From Microbaculum sp051390635 (GTDB taxonomy: Bacteria; Pseudomonadota; Alphaproteobacteria; Rhizobiales; Tepidamorphaceae): DNA of 64,000 nt. The translations under genes and the position numbers were made by a program. The stretch spans positions 44,140 to 108,139 of the forward strand of contig NZ_JBPODT010000006.1 of the NCBI RefSeq assembly GCF_051390635.1. The letters are read 5' to 3'. Positions 60,923-64,000 of the stretch are shown here, piece by piece. Each line of letters starts with the position of its first letter. The first letter of the stretch is position 1. Under the pieces are notes generated by a model that worked only from the letters and a program-made list of their open reading frames with translations, did not search any database and was not told the DNA's origin.

Positions 60923-62041
60923 TTACGCATTTTCCATTACGCCGATTTTGCCGCCCGTTTGCGCCATCCGCAGCGACGCACCGCTAATGGAGTCGAACAG
61001 GTGAAGCCGCTCACTCGGGAAGGCGATAGGGAGTTTGTCACCGGCGCGGATTTCATCACGACGCTGGAGGACGGCACGCATCTTATGGCCGGCCAGCGTG
61101 CCCATGAGATAAGTCTGCGCTCCGATCTGCTCGACCAAGTTCACGGTCATCTCAAGCGGCGAGCCGTTAGAGATGACGAGGTGCTCGGGCCGGATTCCAA
61201 GCGTCACGTTCTGTCCGCTCCTGGCGAAGGTCTTTTCTGGTATGCCTACCGAAAGGTCTCCCGATCGCACCTCGAGCCGCCCGCTTGCGTCGGACAACTG
61301 CCCGTCGATCAGGTTCATTTCGGGCGAACCGATAAACCCGGCTACGAACGTGTTTGCAGGCCGATCGTAGAGTTCGAGAGGCTTCCCAGCCTGTTGGATC
61401 AGGCCATCGCGCATGATCACGATACGGTCTCCAAGCGTCATTGCTTCGACCTGGTCATGTGTCACGAAGATCATCGTTGCCCCGAGACGGGCATGGAGCG
61501 TCGCGATTTCTTCCCGCATCTTGACGCGCAGCTTCGCATCCAGATTGGAAAGCGGCTCGTCCAGAAGGAAAACATCGGGGTCCCGCACGAGCGCACGCCC
61601 GAGTGCCACACGCTGCATCTGCCCGCCCGACAGCTGTCGCGGTTTGCGGTGGAGCAGGGATTCGAGGTCTAGGCTGGCCGCTGCAGCCCTCACGCGCCGG
61701 TCGATCTCCTGCTTCGCTTCACCGCGCACCCGTAGGCCGAACGCCATGTTGTCGTAGACCGACTTCTGCGGATACAGCGCATAGTTCTGAAAGACCATCG
61801 CAACATTGCGATCTTTCGGTGGCAGACCGGTGACATCCCGCCCGCCGATCGTGATGGTGCCCGACGTGGTGTCGTCGAGGCCAGCGATCATCCGCAGTGT
61901 CGTCGATTTTCCGCATCCCGAAGGACCGACAAAAACAACGAGCTCGCCGTCTTCTACCTCTAGGGAGAATTTATTAACGGCCCAAGGGCCCTGGTCGCCA
62001 CCAAACGACTTGGAGACATTTTGGAGCGATATTCGCGCCAT
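60923..62041 (-). CDS. ABC transporter ATPase (UgpC/MalK type)
   Basis: 372 residues from ATG 62041 (MARISLQNVSKSFGGDQGPWAVNK). Walker A is GPSGCGKSTTLRMIAG, the signature LSGGQMQRVALGRALVRDP, Walker B VFLLDEPLSNLDA, and the H-loop TIFVTHDQVEAMTL; a C-terminal TOBE-type domain follows (LGIRPEHLVI). It powers the import system as a dimer. It is first of the long minus-strand unit (ATPase, binding protein, two permeases, GMC oxidase, glutathione reductase) and is divergent from the CoA-transferase gene. Confidence 0.94.
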   Translation of the reverse strand: MARISLQNVSKSFGGDQGPWAVNKFSLEVEDGELVVFVGPSGCGKSTTLRMIAGLDDTTSGTITIGGRDVTGLPPKDRNVAMVFQNYALYPQKSVYDNMAFGLRVRGEAKQEIDRRVRAAAASLDLESLLHRKPRQLSGGQMQRVALGRALVRDPDVFLLDEPLSNLDAKLRVKMREEIATLHARLGATMIFVTHDQVEAMTLGDRIVIMRDGLIQQAGKPLELYDRPANTFVAGFIGSPEMNLIDGQLSDASGRLEVRSGDLSVGIPEKTFARSGQNVTLGIRPEHLVISNGSPLEMTVNLVEQIGAQTYLMGTLAGHKMRAVLQRRDEIRAGDKLPIAFPSERLHLFDSISGASLRMAQTGGKIGVMENA

Positions 62042-62106
62042 GCAGCAAAACCTCCCTAAACGTGATCCCCAGTGCGGGCATCGCAGGCCGCCCTCCCGGC
62101 GGCCTT

Positions 62107-62131
62107 GTTGTAGACCAATTTGGATAGACCA
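62107..62131. promoter_or_regulatory. Dyad operator near the ABC transporter promoter
   Basis: The right half is TGG-ATAGA-CCA; after ATT to its left comes a degenerate half (GTT-GTAGA-CCA). The layout has the same 25-bp frame as the other sites. It is 66-90 bp upstream of the ATPase start. Confidence 0.6.
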
Positions 62132-62198
62132 GATTCGCAGTTTCGTCAATGTCTGCGACGTGGATTTGATATTGCCCCGGATGGGTGGGCGCCAAAAT

Positions 62199-62223
62199 TG
62201 GATTGACCAATCTGGTAACTCCA
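62199..62223. promoter_or_regulatory. Tandem dyad operator near the CoA-transferase promoter
   Basis: TGG-ATTGA-CCA, ATC, TGG-TAACT-CCA, both spacers five, 25 bp in total. It lies 61-85 bp upstream of the CoA-transferase start at 62284 and together with 62107-62131 covers the divergent promoter region. Confidence 0.75.
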
Positions 62224-62283
62224 GTTACGCATTACCCACAGCTTCTGTAAAGAAGCTATTAATCTCGAATGTGGGTTGTTGAT

Positions 62284-63501
62284 ATGGCAGGACCGTTAAG
62301 CGGATACCAAATTCTCGATTTATCGAGGATTCTTGCGGGCCCTTGGCTCGGGCAGCTCTTGGCCGATCTAGGGGCGACGGTTTGGAAAATCGAACGCCCG
62401 TTCACCGGCGACGACACTCGCCACTGGGGGCCACCGCATCTTGATGGAACAACCGAGAGTGCCTACTTCCTGAGCGCCAATCGCGGCAAGCACTCGATTT
62501 GCGTGGACATCGCCACGCAAGCAGGCGCGGACATCGTTCGATCTCTGGTCAGGAAGACCGACGTTCTCATAGAGAACTATAAAGTCGGCGACATGAAACG
62601 GTATGGGCTAGACTATGAAGCGCTCCGGCTCATAAAGCCGGACATCGTGTACTGCTCCATTACGGGATACGGCCAGACCGGCCCGATGAAAAACGTAGCC
62701 GGATACGACATGGCCATCCAAGCCATATCCGGGCTGATGAGCATCACGGGCGAGGCGGACGACAAGCCCGGCGGCGGCCCTCAGAAGGTCGGCGTCCCGA
62801 TTTCCGATCTCCTCACTGGAATGTATAGCGCAACAGGTGTGCTGTCGGCGTTGTTGCATCGCGAGCGGACGGGCGAGGGCCAGCATATCGACATGGCGCT
62901 TCTTGATGTCCAGCTTGCCGCTCTGGCCAACCAGAACTTGAACTATCTGACCACGGGGAAGCCGCCGCGCCGATATGGAAACGCCCATCCGAACATCGTG
63001 CCCTATCAGGTGTTCAAATCGAGCAACGGATCATTCGTGCTTGCGGTGGGGAACGACCAGCAGTTCAGGAAGTTCTGCACGGCGTCCCGGCTGCAAGTGC
63101 TCTGCGACGACCCCCGTTTCACCACAAACACGGATCGCTTGGAAAACCGCGACGCTCTGATCCCGATCGTGGCCGAACGCCTTGCCCAGGAACCAACCGA
63201 GCACTGGATCGCGCTTCTCGAACCCATCGGCGTACCATGCGCATCGATCAACCGACTCGACCAGGCATTCGTGCATCCGCAGGTCGTCCATCGCGAATTG
63301 CAGATCAATCTTCCCCACACCACGGGCAAGACCGTGCCGCTCGTGGCCAATCCGATCAAATTCTCTCAGACAGAAATTGAGTACACCATCAGCCCCCCCA
63401 TGCTTGGGGAGCATACGAAGCACATCCTCAATTCAATCCTCAACATCGGCGACGATGAAATATCGCGACTTGAGAAGGACAAGATTATCTATTGCGGATG
63501 A
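62284..63501 (+). CDS. CaiB/BaiF family III CoA-transferase
   Basis: 405 residues from ATG 62284 (MAGPLSGYQILDLSRILAGPWLGQLLADLGATVWKIE); an ATG five codons earlier is an alternative. Family blocks include ANRGKHSICVD, TDVLIENYKVGDMKRYGLDYEAL, YCSITGYGQTGP, GYDMAIQAISGLMSITGE (the catalytic Asp of GYD) and EHTKHIL at the end. It moves CoA between two organic acids with strict specificity. Its place next to the importer and its shared operator tie it to the acid-activation step. Confidence 0.93.
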   Translation: MAGPLSGYQILDLSRILAGPWLGQLLADLGATVWKIERPFTGDDTRHWGPPHLDGTTESAYFLSANRGKHSICVDIATQAGADIVRSLVRKTDVLIENYKVGDMKRYGLDYEALRLIKPDIVYCSITGYGQTGPMKNVAGYDMAIQAISGLMSITGEADDKPGGGPQKVGVPISDLLTGMYSATGVLSALLHRERTGEGQHIDMALLDVQLAALANQNLNYLTTGKPPRRYGNAHPNIVPYQVFKSSNGSFVLAVGNDQQFRKFCTASRLQVLCDDPRFTTNTDRLENRDALIPIVAERLAQEPTEHWIALLEPIGVPCASINRLDQAFVHPQVVHRELQINLPHTTGKTVPLVANPIKFSQTEIEYTISPPMLGEHTKHILNSILNIGDDEISRLEKDKIIYCG

Positions 63502-63751
63502 TTCAGGGCCGGCTGCGTGCGCTCCGGATTCGGTCTCAGCCGTTCGACGCGCCAAGGTCATCGCGGGCGAGCCGCCGCAGCGAATATCGCGCTTCCCCTT
63601 CGCTCCGGATTCTCGCGCGGCGCGCGGGAAATAGCTGTGATGCTCGTGAGTCTGCTTGTCGCGAGCCTGCGCATCTCGTGTGCCTTCGATGAAGGCGAGC
63701 GCGAAGGAGCGTCCGGTTATTCACTGCTTTCGGTCAGACGGAATTGAGCCA
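63502..63751. other. Gene-free interval
   Basis: 250 nt between the CoA-transferase and the glycolate-oxidase-like gene, GC-rich, no ORF with family features. No tandem dyad of the kind seen upstream was found here. Confidence 0.5.
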
Positions 63752-64000
63752 ATGTCCAGCATCGCCATGCCCGTTCCCGACGCCGCGATCATCGCCCATA
63801 AGCCCGAGATCGTCGCCGCGTTGAGTACCGTCCTGCCCGCGGACGCGATCGTCTCGGACCCGGAGGAAACCCAGGCATATGAATGCGACGCGTTTGACGG
63901 CGTACCGATGTCCGCTGCTCGCCGTGGTTCTGCCTCGCACCACCGAGGAGGTAGCGGCGGCGATGAGAATTTGCCACAATCTGCGGGTTCCGGTTATCCC
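63752..64000 (+). pseudogene. glcD: Glycolate-oxidase-type (GlcD-like) FAD oxidase, start only, frameshifted
   Basis: The frame begins ATG 63752 (MSSIAMPVPDAAIIAHKPEI...VLPADAIVSDPEETQAYECDA) and is GlcD-like up to about codon 49. A run of three T at 63893-63895 has one T too many: in the next frame the sequence continues TAYRCPLLAVVLPRTTEEVAAAMRICHNL, exactly the GlcD pattern, to the window end. Read as given, the protein is disrupted. The gene is cut by the right edge, so the rest cannot be judged; a sequencing error is possible. GlcD-type enzymes oxidise glycolate or other 2-hydroxy acids. Confidence 0.7.

Noticed and set aside
1..64000. CRISPR array, tRNA, rRNA, repABC or integrase
   Set aside because: Looked for repeated spacers, cloverleaf-like sequences and family motifs and saw none; absence was judged by eye only.

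Overview
The window looks like part of a large conjugative plasmid or integrative element from an alphaproteobacterium of the order Hyphomicrobiales (Rhizobium/Agrobacterium/Mesorhizobium relatives). The reasons are the high-GC coding style, the Ti-plasmid-type DNA-transfer block (traAFBH divergent from traCDG, with an RSF1010/Ti-like nic site between them), and a long set of DUF736/ArdC/ParB-like/DUF1419/DUF3085/toprim genes typical of rhizobial plasmids and ICEs. No repABC, integrase, trb/virB mating-pore genes, tRNA, rRNA or CRISPR array is visible, so plasmid versus ICE cannot be decided here.

Layout. (1) 1-7.4 kb: a tightly overlapping plus-strand cassette: the C-terminus of a DUF499-like protein, a small unknown protein, a DUF1156 DNA methyltransferase and a PLD-like/SNF2 helicase fusion, a DISARM-related anti-phage candidate. 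(2) 7.5-16.1 kb: conjugation genes (SNase-like nuclease, traH, traB, traF, traA on minus; oriT; traC, traD, traG on plus). (3) 16.6-18.9 kb: a two-gene plus-strand unit, an HTH-SF2 helicase followed by a 90-residue zinc-ribbon protein. (4) 19.2-22.0 kb: a DnaQ-like exonuclease-BRCT fusion, then a Fic toxin with a small upstream partner; the C-terminal domain of the Fic protein resembles the C-terminus of the TraA relaxase in this same window. (5) 22.1-42.3 kb: mostly minus-strand maintenance/antirestriction genes (DUF736, ArdC, ParB-fold, a 1,710-residue methyltransferase-helicase, DUF3085, DUF1419, DUF3991/toprim), broken by plus-strand genes: a WGR protein, a possible HEPN protein and a three-gene operon of a DUF2130 coiled-coil protein, a ParB-fold protein and an unknown coiled-coil protein. 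Some leaders here carry shared sequence blocks, and one contains a roughly 250-nt quasi-palindrome. (6) 42.4-44.8 kb: an SRAP (YedK/HMCES) protein and panBC.

(7) 45.2-64 kb: catabolic cargo. It holds an iron alcohol dehydrogenase with a broken thioesterase, an aldehyde dehydrogenase, an acyl-CoA ligase, a glutathione transferase, an FAD oxidase of the AGPS/D-lactate dehydrogenase type, glutathione reductase, a GMC alcohol dehydrogenase, a four-gene ABC sugar/polyol-type importer, a CaiB/BaiF CoA-transferase and a frameshifted glycolate-oxidase-like start. Four promoters in this block carry the same operator design, two TGG-N5-CCA dyads placed in tandem with a 3-bp gap, so the genes probably form one regulon under a FadR/PdhR-type GntR regulator that lies outside the window. 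The enzyme set (alcohol to aldehyde to acid to CoA ester, with a GST and glycolate oxidase) is compatible with catabolism of an ether alcohol or polyol, but the substrate is not known.

The strongest candidates for undescribed biology are the Fic-BID conjugal toxin candidate, the HTH-helicase/zinc-ribbon pair, the DUF2130-ParB operon, the structured leaders and the tandem-dyad regulon. All functions are read from motifs and gene order; no search was run.
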